Part shown: one piece after another, positions 32,211-39,640 of the stretch
Layout of the letters: each line of letters starts with the position of its first letter
Position numbering within the stretch: position 1 is the first letter of the stretch
Assembly (NCBI GenBank): GCA_031292735.1
Contig: JARLGP010000029.1
Location: 1-40,879, forward strand
DNA length: 40,879 nucleotides
From: Holophaga sp.
Lineage (GTDB): Bacteria > Acidobacteriota > Holophagae > Holophagales > Holophagaceae
Direction: 5' to 3'
Made by a program: the position numbers and the translations under genes
The notes under the pieces: model-generated
The model's database searches: none
What the model was told of the DNA's origin: nothing
Seen by the model: the letters and a program-made list of their open reading frames with translations, nothing else

Positions 32211-32936
32211 ATGCCTGAACCAAGCGCCACACCCAACCGGCCGGGAGCCCGAGGCTTCATCCTGGTCATGCTCCTGATCTTCATCACCGCCATGGGCATC
32301 TTCCTGACCGTGGCGATCCCTCCGGTGGCCACCGAGGTCCAGCGGGACCAGGAAGCGGAACTGATCTTCCGGGGCGAGGCGATCGCCAACGCGATCCGCC
32401 TGTACAAGGCCAAGACCGGCGGCTACCCGCTGAACCTGGAGGATCTCGTCAAGATACGCCCGCGCATCATCCGCAAGCTGTACCTGGATCCCATGACCCG
32501 CCGGGGGCCCCACGAAGGGGACTGGGAACTCATCACCTCGGTGCAGCCGGGCGCCTCCGGCGACAAGACCGGCCTGCCCATCGTGGGCGTCAAGAGCACC
32601 TGCCAGAAGGACAGCTTTACCGTGTACCACGAAAAGACGCTCATCAGCGACTGGAGCTTTTCGGCCGCCGACAACCTGCTGGGCATCGCCGGGTCGGCGG
32701 CCGCCACCGCCGCCGTCGGCCTGCTGCAGGGCACCACCGGGCAGACCTCCGGGACCGGAACCGACCAGACCCCCTTGGCTCCGGGCAAGACCGGCGCAGG
32801 CAACGGGGTGGACACCTCGAACATCCCCATGGGGGCCGCGCCGTCCCAGAATCCTCCGCCGTCCCAGAATCCTCCGCCGTCCCAGAATCCTCCGGCGGGC
32901 CAGAATCCTCCGGCGGCCCCGGCGCCGGACAATTAG
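32211..32936 (+). CDS. Pseudopilin-like (type II secretion-like) protein with repeat tail
   Basis: 241 residues. RGFILVMLLIFITAMGIFLTVAIPP is a type IV pilin-like helix described here by its position, residues 14-40; it lacks a clear G-F-T-L-x-E cleavage site because the Glu five residues after the Gly/Phe is absent. After the helix, RDQEAELIFRGEAIANAIRL and KTGGYPLNLEDLVKI resemble GspG-type pseudopilins, with a following PMTRRGPHEGDWELI segment. Residues 211-234 are four PSQNPP-type repeats. No other type II secretion gene is adjacent. Function in assembly of a pilus or secretion machine is inferred only from the fold. Confidence 0.78.
   Translation: MPEPSATPNRPGARGFILVMLLIFITAMGIFLTVAIPPVATEVQRDQEAELIFRGEAIANAIRLYKAKTGGYPLNLEDLVKIRPRIIRKLYLDPMTRRGPHEGDWELITSVQPGASGDKTGLPIVGVKSTCQKDSFTVYHEKTLISDWSFSAADNLLGIAGSAAATAAVGLLQGTTGQTSGTGTDQTPLAPGKTGAGNGVDTSNIPMGAAPSQNPPPSQNPPPSQNPPAGQNPPAAPAPDN
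32841..32912 (+). repeat. Four 18-bp tandem repeats coding PSQNPP
   Basis: CCGTCCCAGAATCCTCCG occurs three times in a row, and a fourth unit differs at its start (GCGGGCCAGAATCCTCCG). The first three copies are identical at DNA level, so copy number may change by slippage without frameshift. Confidence 0.9.
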
Positions 32937-32963
32937 CGCCCCTCCTTTCTTTGAAAGAGAACG

Positions 32964-34097
32964 ATGCTGCGATCCCTCCTTGCCCTTTTCATGCTCGTCG
33001 CCCTGCCTGCCAGAACCGAGGATCTCCAGCACTGGGCGCACCGGATGGAGCTCCGCTCGGTGCGGGATTCGGTGGGGCTGTGGGATCTGGAGACCGGCAA
33101 GATGCTTGAGGGGCACCAGATGGACTTGGCGCTGGTGCCCGCCTCCACCACCAAGGTCATTTCCACCTATGCCATCCTCAAGACCCTGAAGCCCGATTAC
33201 GAGCTGAGCACCGAAGTGTGGGGCGACCTCCATGCCGGCACCGTCAGCGGCGACCTGATCTTCAAGGGCGGCGGCGACCCCGTGCTCACCTCCGAGCGCA
33301 TCTACCTGCTGGCCCATGAGCTCAAGGGCAGGGGCGTGCTGCGGGTCACCGGCCGGATCCGCCTGGACCAGAGCGCCTTCGACAGCCAGCGCTACGGCAA
33401 CGGCTGGGAGCGGACCTCCAGCAACACCACGCCGCCGATCCTGCCCCTGTCGGTGAACTTCAACAAGGAAAGCGGCAGGCTGGTGGGGGATCCCGAGCGC
33501 TACGCCGAGGACACCCTGCAACGGATCCTCACCGAGGCGGGCATCGCCATCCAGGGCGGGGCCCAGGCCGGGTCCACCCCGCAACGGATCCTCAGCTTCC
33601 CGTCGCTGCCGCTGCGCGACCTGGTGTCCCAGGCCAACAAGTTCTCCAACAACTTCATGGTGGAGATGCTGGTGAAGCAGTTCGGCGCCGGCTCCTGGCC
33701 CCAGGGCGTGGCCCGGATCCAGGGATTCTACGCCAGCCTGCTGGGCCTGGGCGCGGACAAGATCGCCATCACCGACGGCTCCGGGCTGAGCAAGGAGAAC
33801 CACCTTTCGGCCCGCACCCTGGCCATCGTGCTGCGCGCGGCCCGCAACGACTTCGAGGTGGGCCCGGAGATGGTGTCCTCCATGAAGATCATCGGCGGCG
33901 AGCCGTGGAAGCTGCACATCAAGGATCCCAACCTGGCCCGCCGGATCCGCTGCAAGACCGGCCACCTGAACGGCGTCACCAGCGTCTGCGGCTACCTCCA
34001 GACCCTCGACGGCAAGCTGCGGGTGTTCGCCATCCTGCTCAACGGCCCCTGTGACGAAGGCGACGCCTGGGAACTGGTGAGCCGCTGGGCCAACTAG
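32964..34097 (+). CDS. dacB: D-alanyl-D-alanine carboxypeptidase/endopeptidase, PBP4 (DacB) family
   Basis: 377 residues with a signal peptide (MLRSLLALFMLVALPARTED). The three penicillin-binding motifs are intact: SxxK in VPASTTKVIST, SxN in NKFSNNFMVEML and KTG in RCKTGHLNGVTS. DGSGLSKENHLS, also typical of class C PBPs, precedes the last. It trims or cleaves peptidoglycan cross-links in the periplasm. The usual insert domains of E. coli PBP4 are shorter here (377 against about 477 residues). It starts 27 bases after the pseudopilin-like gene. A hairpin at its stop codon is described separately. Confidence 0.93.
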   Translation: MLRSLLALFMLVALPARTEDLQHWAHRMELRSVRDSVGLWDLETGKMLEGHQMDLALVPASTTKVISTYAILKTLKPDYELSTEVWGDLHAGTVSGDLIFKGGGDPVLTSERIYLLAHELKGRGVLRVTGRIRLDQSAFDSQRYGNGWERTSSNTTPPILPLSVNFNKESGRLVGDPERYAEDTLQRILTEAGIAIQGGAQAGSTPQRILSFPSLPLRDLVSQANKFSNNFMVEMLVKQFGAGSWPQGVARIQGFYASLLGLGADKIAITDGSGLSKENHLSARTLAIVLRAARNDFEVGPEMVSSMKIIGGEPWKLHIKDPNLARRIRCKTGHLNGVTSVCGYLQTLDGKLRVFAILLNGPCDEGDAWELVSRWAN

Positions 34098-34132
34098 CAG
34101 CCGTAACGGAGCAAGCTCCGTAACGGCTGCTA
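34095..34132. terminator. Bidirectional hairpin over two convergent stop codons
   Basis: An 18-bp stem (17 of 18 pairs match) with a 2-base centre. The left arm starts with the TAG stop of dacB (34095-34097) and the right arm ends with the complement of the TAG stop of the minus-strand fusion gene (34130-34132). No T run follows on either side, so it may end transcripts by structure alone or protect 3' ends. Confidence 0.75.
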
Positions 34133-36466
34133 GCCGACCAGCGCGCCCAGGGATTCCTTCAGTTTCCGGAGGTCGAAGGGCTTGCCCAGGCTGGGCGCCT
34201 GGGTCCGCTCCAGGAAGGCCCGGGTGGTGGGATCGAAGGTGTCGCCGGTGGTGAACAGGATCCGCCCGGTCATCTCCGGCTGGTTGGTCTGCAGCCACTC
34301 GTACAGCTGGATTCCGGTGAGCCCGGGCATGCGGATGTCGGAGACGATGCCGTCGAAATGGCCCGCCTGGAGCATCGGCAAGGCATCGGTGGCCAGGGCG
34401 CAAGGCACCACTTCGCAGCCCCATGAGCCGATGGCGTCCACCAGGCATTCGAGCAGGAACGATTCGTCATCCACCACAAGAACCCGCTTGCCCTGAAGGG
34501 CCGTCGAGGGATTGGGAAGCTCGGCTTCAGCCATGGGCAACTCCACAAGAAACGCATTGCCCAGCCCTTCCTGGCTGCGCACGGAGATTCTTCCCCCATG
34601 CGCCTGGGCGACACCGGCCATGACGCACAAACCCAGGGATTCCATATCCTGGACTTCGGCCAAAGCGAAGGCACGCCTGGCTTCGGGTTCGGTCAGCGCG
34701 CGGCCGGTGTTCTGGCAGACCAGCTGCAGGGTCCTGCCGTTCTGCCGGGTGCCGAGCCGCAGCCGCTTGGCGGCGGAGGCCGCAGACGGGCCGATCCCGC
34801 CGCGCAGCAGGCAGACGATGCCTTCCCGGAGCATGTCCGGGTCCAGCGCGCTGGCCTGCAGGTTGGGGTCCAGGGTGAATTCCAGGGAGACTCCCGCAGC
34901 CACGGCCTCCGCCTCCACCTTCCGGGCGGCCTCCTGGAGCAGGGTGTTGAGATTGGCCGGTTCCAGCCGCGGCACGGCGGGATAAAGCACCATCAGCAGG
35001 GGCCGCATCAGGTCCTGGGCGTTCTCCACGGATTGCAGCAGTTTGCCGATCCGGTCGGGCTCCGCCGAGCCTTCCGCCAGCATGTCCTTCTGCAGCAGGA
35101 TGGGCGTGAGCCGGTTGGCGATGTCGTTGAACAGCTTGGGCATGATCCGGCCGAGACCGGCCGTGGTTTCCAGCTCCTGCAGCTTGTGCTGCAGTTCCTG
35201 CTGCACCCCCAGGTCGCGGATCAGGGCCGAATTGGCCAGCACCCGGTCATCGCTGCCGCGGATGGGCGCGTAGGTGATGCTGGCGGGGAACTCGCTGCCG
35301 TCCTTGCGCAGCCGCGAGGTGACCACGTCGCGGATGGTCTGCCCCTTGCCCACCTGGGCGATGACCTGTTCCAGCTCACCGGCCCGGCTGGGCGGCGTGA
35401 GCTGGTGGAAGGTGCGGCCCACGATTTCCGCGCGGGGATAGCCGAAAATCTGCTCGGCGGCCGCGTTCCAGGTGAGGATCCGGCCGTCGGCGCTGAACGA
35501 GATGATGGCCTCGCCCACGCTCTGGATCAGCCCCTCCAGGTAGCGGCGGGTCTTCAGGTTGTCCTGGTTGGCCCGCTCCAGCTGGGTGTAGATCTGCCGA
35601 AGCTCCTCGTTCTTCTTTTCCAGGGCCTCCTTGACCGTCTTCAGCTCGGAATAGAGCCGGGCCGTCTCCATGTTGGACTTGAGCGCATCCTCGAGCAGGT
35701 CCTGGGCGTCGGCCACCTTGCCTGGAATCAGGTCGGCCACGCTCACGTTCTGCCGGAGCACCATCGATTCCGCCTGCGGGGGTTCCTCGCTGGGCGGAGG
35801 CAGCTCCTGCATGTTGGCCCGGACATTGGACTCGATCAGATTCAACATCTCATCGAAATCCTTGATCTTCTTGTCCAGGTGATACTTCCGGAACGTGGTG
35901 CCCACCGTCTCCCGGGTGATGGCCAGGAACGTGTCCAGCACCCCGTCGCCCCGGCTGGCCACCGACTCGAAATAGGGCACCGAACGGAAATTCAAGCGCC
36001 GGTTCATCACCCCCACCGGCATGGCGTCCGGCAGATCGCGCTTGTTGTACTGCATGACGAAAGGGATCTGCTTGATGTTCAGACGGTTGGCATTGAGGTT
36101 GTGGTAGAGGTTGGAAAGCGAGTCGACATTCTCCTGCATCTGGGCGTCGCTGGAATCCGCCACGAAAACCACGCCGTCCGCACCGCCCAGGACCACCCGC
36201 CGACTGGCGTCATATTGCACCTGCCCGGGAACGGTATATATCTGAAGATGAATGGAATTGCCGTAGATATATCCGAGATTGATGGGCAGCAAGTCGAAGA
36301 AGAGGGTTCGGTCCTCCTGGGTGTTGACCGAAAACATCTCTCCCCGGTTGGATTCCATGCACATGGCGTGCAACGACCGCAAATTGGTCGTCTTGCCCGA
36401 GAGACCCGGGCCGTAATAGACCAATTTCAGCAGTATTTCATTAGCACGCGTGTTGAATTGGACCAT
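34130..36466 (-). CDS. MglA-type GTPase fused to PAS, degenerate histidine kinase and receiver
   Basis: 778 residues. Residues 1-195 are an MglA-family small GTPase: P-loop GPGLSGKTT (19-27), EDRTLFFD with Arg53 and Thr54, switch II VPGQVQYD with Gln82, and QYNKRDLP (139-146). Residues about 255-320 form a coiled coil; 320-435 a PAS domain (GEAIISFSADGRILTWNAAA). The next 210 residues align with HisKA/HATPase domains, but the phospho-acceptor His is missing (MPKLFNDIANRLTPIL where GGIAHDFNN...L is usual) and the N-box Asn and DxGxG are absent. Residues about 658-778 are an intact receiver (VVDDES, VSDIRMPG, FTTG, GKPF). MglA controls polarity and motility in Myxococcus with MglB; no MglB is nearby. 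It is a single-gene unit convergent with dacB. Confidence 0.9.
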   Translation of the reverse strand: MVQFNTRANEILLKLVYYGPGLSGKTTNLRSLHAMCMESNRGEMFSVNTQEDRTLFFDLLPINLGYIYGNSIHLQIYTVPGQVQYDASRRVVLGGADGVVFVADSSDAQMQENVDSLSNLYHNLNANRLNIKQIPFVMQYNKRDLPDAMPVGVMNRRLNFRSVPYFESVASRGDGVLDTFLAITRETVGTTFRKYHLDKKIKDFDEMLNLIESNVRANMQELPPPSEEPPQAESMVLRQNVSVADLIPGKVADAQDLLEDALKSNMETARLYSELKTVKEALEKKNEELRQIYTQLERANQDNLKTRRYLEGLIQSVGEAIISFSADGRILTWNAAAEQIFGYPRAEIVGRTFHQLTPPSRAGELEQVIAQVGKGQTIRDVVTSRLRKDGSEFPASITYAPIRGSDDRVLANSALIRDLGVQQELQHKLQELETTAGLGRIMPKLFNDIANRLTPILLQKDMLAEGSAEPDRIGKLLQSVENAQDLMRPLLMVLYPAVPRLEPANLNTLLQEAARKVEAEAVAAGVSLEFTLDPNLQASALDPDMLREGIVCLLRGGIGPSAASAAKRLRLGTRQNGRTLQLVCQNTGRALTEPEARRAFALAEVQDMESLGLCVMAGVAQAHGGRISVRSQEGLGNAFLVELPMAEAELPNPSTALQGKRVLVVDDESFLLECLVDAIGSWGCEVVPCALATDALPMLQAGHFDGIVSDIRMPGLTGIQLYEWLQTNQPEMTGRILFTTGDTFDPTTRAFLERTQAPSLGKPFDLRKLKESLGALVG

Positions 36467-36751
36467 GGGTATTCATCCAGAGGGAACTCACGTAGGTAGA
36501 TTAGCATTACTTCCGTTTCCTTTTCGGACCGGGGCCTTGGGATTCGCCAGGTATTGCTCACATATCCTCATTGAAGGGACCCGGGTGGGAGCTGGTCTGC
36601 CTCCATGATAGAATTCGCAGCACCCATTGTTCACCCGGGCCGCGCCCGGCGGAAGTTGTTTTCTTTCAAATACAGGAACAGGAGTTGCATCGTTGGCCGG
36701 GCCAGGGCATTCCCAGAAAACACCAGCAGCACCCCGTGGGGTGAGATGGTG

Positions 36752-36778
36752 ATGGCACCGCGCCACGTCGCCATCATC
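36752..36778 (+). pseudogene. Remnant copy of the uppS 5' end (MAPRHVAII)
   Basis: ATG 36752 opens codons for MAPRHVAII, matching residues 3-9 of UppS (VPRHVAII). The 21 bases 36758-36778 match 36865-36885 at 17 positions and all four differences are synonymous third-codon changes. After nine codons the similarity stops at a hairpin. The offset of 107 bp puts it out of frame with uppS. It is most simply a leftover of another uppS allele; chance is unlikely but not excluded. Confidence 0.5.
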
Positions 36779-36780
36779 TT

Positions 36781-36808
36781 CTTGGTATCCGCTGCGCGGA
36801 TACGCAAG
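36781..36808. repeat. Hairpin between remnant and intact uppS starts
   Basis: GTATCCGC/GCGGATAC (8 bp, loop TGC), extended by CTTG/CAAG with one bulged G, directly after the duplicated uppS segment. It has no T tail, so it is not a typical terminator; it could be the end of an inserted or recombined segment. Confidence 0.5.
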
Positions 36809-36855
36809 ACTCCACACCCGGGCCCGCGTGGCCGTGGCTTCGGCGGGGGGGTGAG

Positions 36856-37542
36856 GTGAGCGTTCCCCGCCACGTCGCGATTATTATGGACGGCAACGGC
36901 CGCTGGGCCGCGCAGCGGGGCTGGGCGCGGATCAAGGGGCACAAGGCCGGGGTGCAGGCGGCCCAGGACATCCTGGAAGCGGCATCCGACCTGGGGATCG
37001 AACACCTGACCCTCTATGCCTTCTCCACCGAAAACTGGAAGCGCCCGGGGCTGGAGGTGACCATGATCATGGCCCTCCTGCGCATGTACCTGCGCATGTT
37101 CCTGCCCAAACTGCGGGCCAAGGGCATCCGCTTCCATCACCTGGGGGCGATGGAAGGGCTGCCCCAGGGGATTCGCCAGGATCTGGCCAACCTCGAGGCC
37201 CAGACCGCCGGACACCAGGGCATGGTGTTCCACCTGGCGGTCAACTATGGATCCCGCCTGGAGCTCGCCCAGGCCGCCCGGCGCTGCGTGGAGGACGGGC
37301 TGGCCCCGGCCGAGGTCACCGAGGAGGCCCTGGCCCGGCGCCTGTGGACGGCGGGCGTGCCGGACGTGGACCTGCTGGTCCGCACCTCCGGGGAACTGCG
37401 GATCTCCAATTTCCTGCTCTGGCAGGCCGCCTATGCGGAGTTCTACATGACTGAATGCCTTTGGCCGGATTTCCGGGGCCCCCAGCTGCGCGCGGCGGTG
37501 GACGCCTATGCCCAGCGCGAGCGCCGGTTTGGTGGCATATGA
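36856..37542 (+). CDS. uppS: Isoprenyl transferase (undecaprenyl diphosphate synthase)
   Basis: 228 residues, start GTG 36856 shortly after a GGGGGG run. UppS condenses isopentenyl diphosphate with farnesyl diphosphate to make the C55 lipid carrier for peptidoglycan and other glycans. Family marks are HVAIIMDGNGRWAAQRG (catalytic Asp), GHKAG, LTLYAFSTENWKRP, NYGSRLEL, VDLLVRTSGELRISNFLLWQ and YAEFYMTECLWPDF. The product supplies the glycosyltransferase at 18178 as well as the peptidoglycan pathway. It is followed by cdsA, which may overlap its stop. Confidence 0.96.
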   Translation: MSVPRHVAIIMDGNGRWAAQRGWARIKGHKAGVQAAQDILEAASDLGIEHLTLYAFSTENWKRPGLEVTMIMALLRMYLRMFLPKLRAKGIRFHHLGAMEGLPQGIRQDLANLEAQTAGHQGMVFHLAVNYGSRLELAQAARRCVEDGLAPAEVTEEALARRLWTAGVPDVDLLVRTSGELRISNFLLWQAAYAEFYMTECLWPDFRGPQLRAAVDAYAQRERRFGGI

Positions 37543-37553
37543 ACGGAGCCGCG

Positions 37554-38453
37554 ATGCCAACGCCACCGATCCACCACCCCGGCATGGACAAGAAGAACCT
37601 GGCCGTGCGCGTGGGCACGGCCCTGGTGTTCGCGGTGTTCTTCCTGACCCTGCTCTACCTGGGCGACCATCCGGCGTCCCAGGCGATCTTCACGGTGATG
37701 GTGGCCGGGGGCCTGTTCATGGGCATCCGGGAATTCACCCTCATGGGCCGCAAGCTGGGCCTGAAGCCGTCCCTGTTCGCGGGGGCCACGGCCGGCTGGC
37801 TCATCCTCCTGCACTTCCTGCTGCTGGGCCTCTACCCCACCGACCCGCTGCCGCTCTGGCTGGCCCTGGCCATCGCCGGCGTGGTGATCCATTTCGGCGC
37901 CCTGCTGTTCGAGGACCTGGGCAGCGCCCTGGCCAGCCAGGCCATCACCTGGATGGGCGCGCTCTACCTGGGCCTGGGCTTCGGCTTCCAGCTGAAGCTG
38001 TTCATGTTCACCAACGCCACCCTGCCCAACACCGGCGGCCGGCTGATCCTGGCGCTCTACCTCATCGTCTGGCTGGGCGACACCGCCGCCTACTTCGTCG
38101 GCAGCTTGCTCGGCCGGCACAAGCTGGCACCCAAGGTCAGCCCCAAGAAGACCTGGGAAGGGGCCGGAGGCAACCTCGTGGGCAACCTCGCCGCGGCCAT
38201 CCTCATCAAGGCCACGGCCTGCCCCCAGTGGACCCTGATGGACGCCCTGGCCATCGGCCTGCTCCTGGGCATCGTGGGCCAGCTGGGCGACCTGGTGGAA
38301 AGCACCTGGAAGCGCAGCGCCGGGGTGAAGGACTCCAACATGGGCGGAGTGTCCATCCCTGGCCACGGCGGCCTGCTGGACCGGGTGGACAGCCTGGTCT
38401 TCGCGGCCCCCGCTCTTTATGCCTATGTCCATTTTGTTCACGGATTGAACTGA
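37554..38453 (+). CDS. cdsA: Phosphatidate cytidylyltransferase
   Basis: CdsA makes CDP-diacylglycerol from phosphatidate and CTP in the inner membrane. The start is taken as ATG 37554 (MPTPPIHHPG) because GGAG lies 5 bases before it, giving 299 residues; ATG 37539, which overlaps the uppS stop (ATGA), would add five residues and is a fair alternative. About eight membrane helices are visible, and the C-terminal signature SAGVKDSNMGGVSIPGHGG continues into LLDRVDS. VSPKKTWEGAGGN is another family mark. The order uppS-cdsA-dxr-rseP is conserved in many bacteria. Confidence 0.95.
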   Translation: MPTPPIHHPGMDKKNLAVRVGTALVFAVFFLTLLYLGDHPASQAIFTVMVAGGLFMGIREFTLMGRKLGLKPSLFAGATAGWLILLHFLLLGLYPTDPLPLWLALAIAGVVIHFGALLFEDLGSALASQAITWMGALYLGLGFGFQLKLFMFTNATLPNTGGRLILALYLIVWLGDTAAYFVGSLLGRHKLAPKVSPKKTWEGAGGNLVGNLAAAILIKATACPQWTLMDALAIGLLLGIVGQLGDLVESTWKRSAGVKDSNMGGVSIPGHGGLLDRVDSLVFAAPALYAYVHFVHGLN

Positions 38454-38456
38454 ATC

Positions 38457-39614
38457 ATGCGTCATCTCGCCCTGCTCGGCAGCACCGGTTCCATCGGCAC
38501 CTCCACCCTGGATGTGGTGGCCGCCCATCCTGATCGCCTGGCGGTGTCGGCCATGGCCGCGGGCCGCAACCGGGAGCTGTTCCGGGCCCAGTGCGAGCGG
38601 TTCCGTCCGAATTGCGTATCGCTGGCCCGGGCCGAGGACGCCGCCTGGCTGGCGGCCCAGCTCAGCTACCGGCCGGTGATCCTGCACGGCATGGACGGGC
38701 TCATGGCCTGCGCCCTGGAAGCCGGCGGCGACACGATGGTGGCGGCGGTGGTGGGCGCGGCCGGCCTGGCCAGCGTGGAAGCCGCCCTGCGCAGCGGCCG
38801 GCGGGTCTGCGTGGCCAACAAGGAGAGCCTGGTGGTGGGCGGCGCGCTCATGCGCCAGGCCCTGGCGGACGGCGGCGGCGAGCTGCTGCCCATCGATTCC
38901 GAGCATTGCGCCCTGCACCAGCTGCTGGCCGGCCGGGCTCCGGCGGACGTGCGGGAGATCCGCATCACCGCCAGCGGCGGCCCGTTCCGGGACTGGGACC
39001 TGCAGCGCATCATGGCCGCCACGGTGCAGGAGGCGCTCAACCATCCCACCTGGAAGATGGGCCCCAAGATCACCATCGACTCCGCCACCCTCATGAACAA
39101 GGGGCTGGAGGTGATCGAGGCCTCGGTGCTGTTCGGGCTCCAGGCCGACCAGATCCAGGTGACCGTGCACCCCCAGAGCCAGGTGCACGCCATGGCCGGT
39201 TTCCGGGACGGGACCTACCAGCTGCAGGTGTGCGCCAACGACATGAAGCTGCCCATCCAGTACACCCTGCTCTATCCGGATCGCCTGCCCGGCCCGGTGC
39301 CGCCCTACGATTGGGAAACCACCCGCGCCTGGAGCTTCGCGCCCCCCGATCCGGTGCGGTTCCCGTGCCTGCCGCTGGCCTACGCGGCCCTGCGGGCCGG
39401 CGGGACGGCCCCGGCCATCCTCAACGCCGCCAACGAAGAAGCGGTCGGCGCCTTCCTTGCCGGCACGGCCGGGTTCTGGCAGATCCAGGCCTGCGTTTCC
39501 GAAGTTCTGGCAAGCATTCCGGTTGAACCGGCCCACACTTTAGAGCAGGTTATGGATACGGACCGCCGTGCCCGGGTGGCCGCCAAAGCCTGGATTCGCC
39601 AACACCCGGTTTGA
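38457..39614 (+). CDS. dxr: 1-deoxy-D-xylulose 5-phosphate reductoisomerase
   Basis: Dxr is the NADPH-dependent second enzyme of the methylerythritol phosphate pathway and supplies the isoprenoid units for UppS. The 385-residue protein has LLGSTGSIGTSTLDVV for NADPH binding, ANKESLVVGG, the metal-binding PIDSEHCALHQL (Asp and Glu present, Cys in place of the usual Asn or Ser after His), ITASGGPFRD, the HPTWKMGPKITIDSATLMNK signature and NAANEEAVGAFL. ATG 38457 follows the cdsA stop by 3 bases. Confidence 0.97.
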   Translation: MRHLALLGSTGSIGTSTLDVVAAHPDRLAVSAMAAGRNRELFRAQCERFRPNCVSLARAEDAAWLAAQLSYRPVILHGMDGLMACALEAGGDTMVAAVVGAAGLASVEAALRSGRRVCVANKESLVVGGALMRQALADGGGELLPIDSEHCALHQLLAGRAPADVREIRITASGGPFRDWDLQRIMAATVQEALNHPTWKMGPKITIDSATLMNKGLEVIEASVLFGLQADQIQVTVHPQSQVHAMAGFRDGTYQLQVCANDMKLPIQYTLLYPDRLPGPVPPYDWETTRAWSFAPPDPVRFPCLPLAYAALRAGGTAPAILNAANEEAVGAFLAGTAGFWQIQACVSEVLASIPVEPAHTLEQVMDTDRRARVAAKAWIRQHPV

Positions 39615-39640
39615 AACCCACACCCCAGGCAAGGATCTCA

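Larger units (their letters stand above)
36467..36855. other. Gene-free interval with partial duplicate of the uppS start
   Basis: Upstream of both divergent genes. It holds the probable promoter region of the GTPase fusion (AT-rich 36500-36530), a second copy of the first uppS codons at 36752-36778, and a strong hairpin at 36781-36808. One 84-codon frame (36605-36859, plus) crosses it but resembles no family beyond the duplicated segment. Confidence 0.5.

Noticed and set aside
36605..36859. 84-codon frame before uppS as a complete gene
   Set aside because: Only the MAPRHVAII part resembles anything; the remainder crosses a hairpin and a G run. It is kept as a uppS remnant only.
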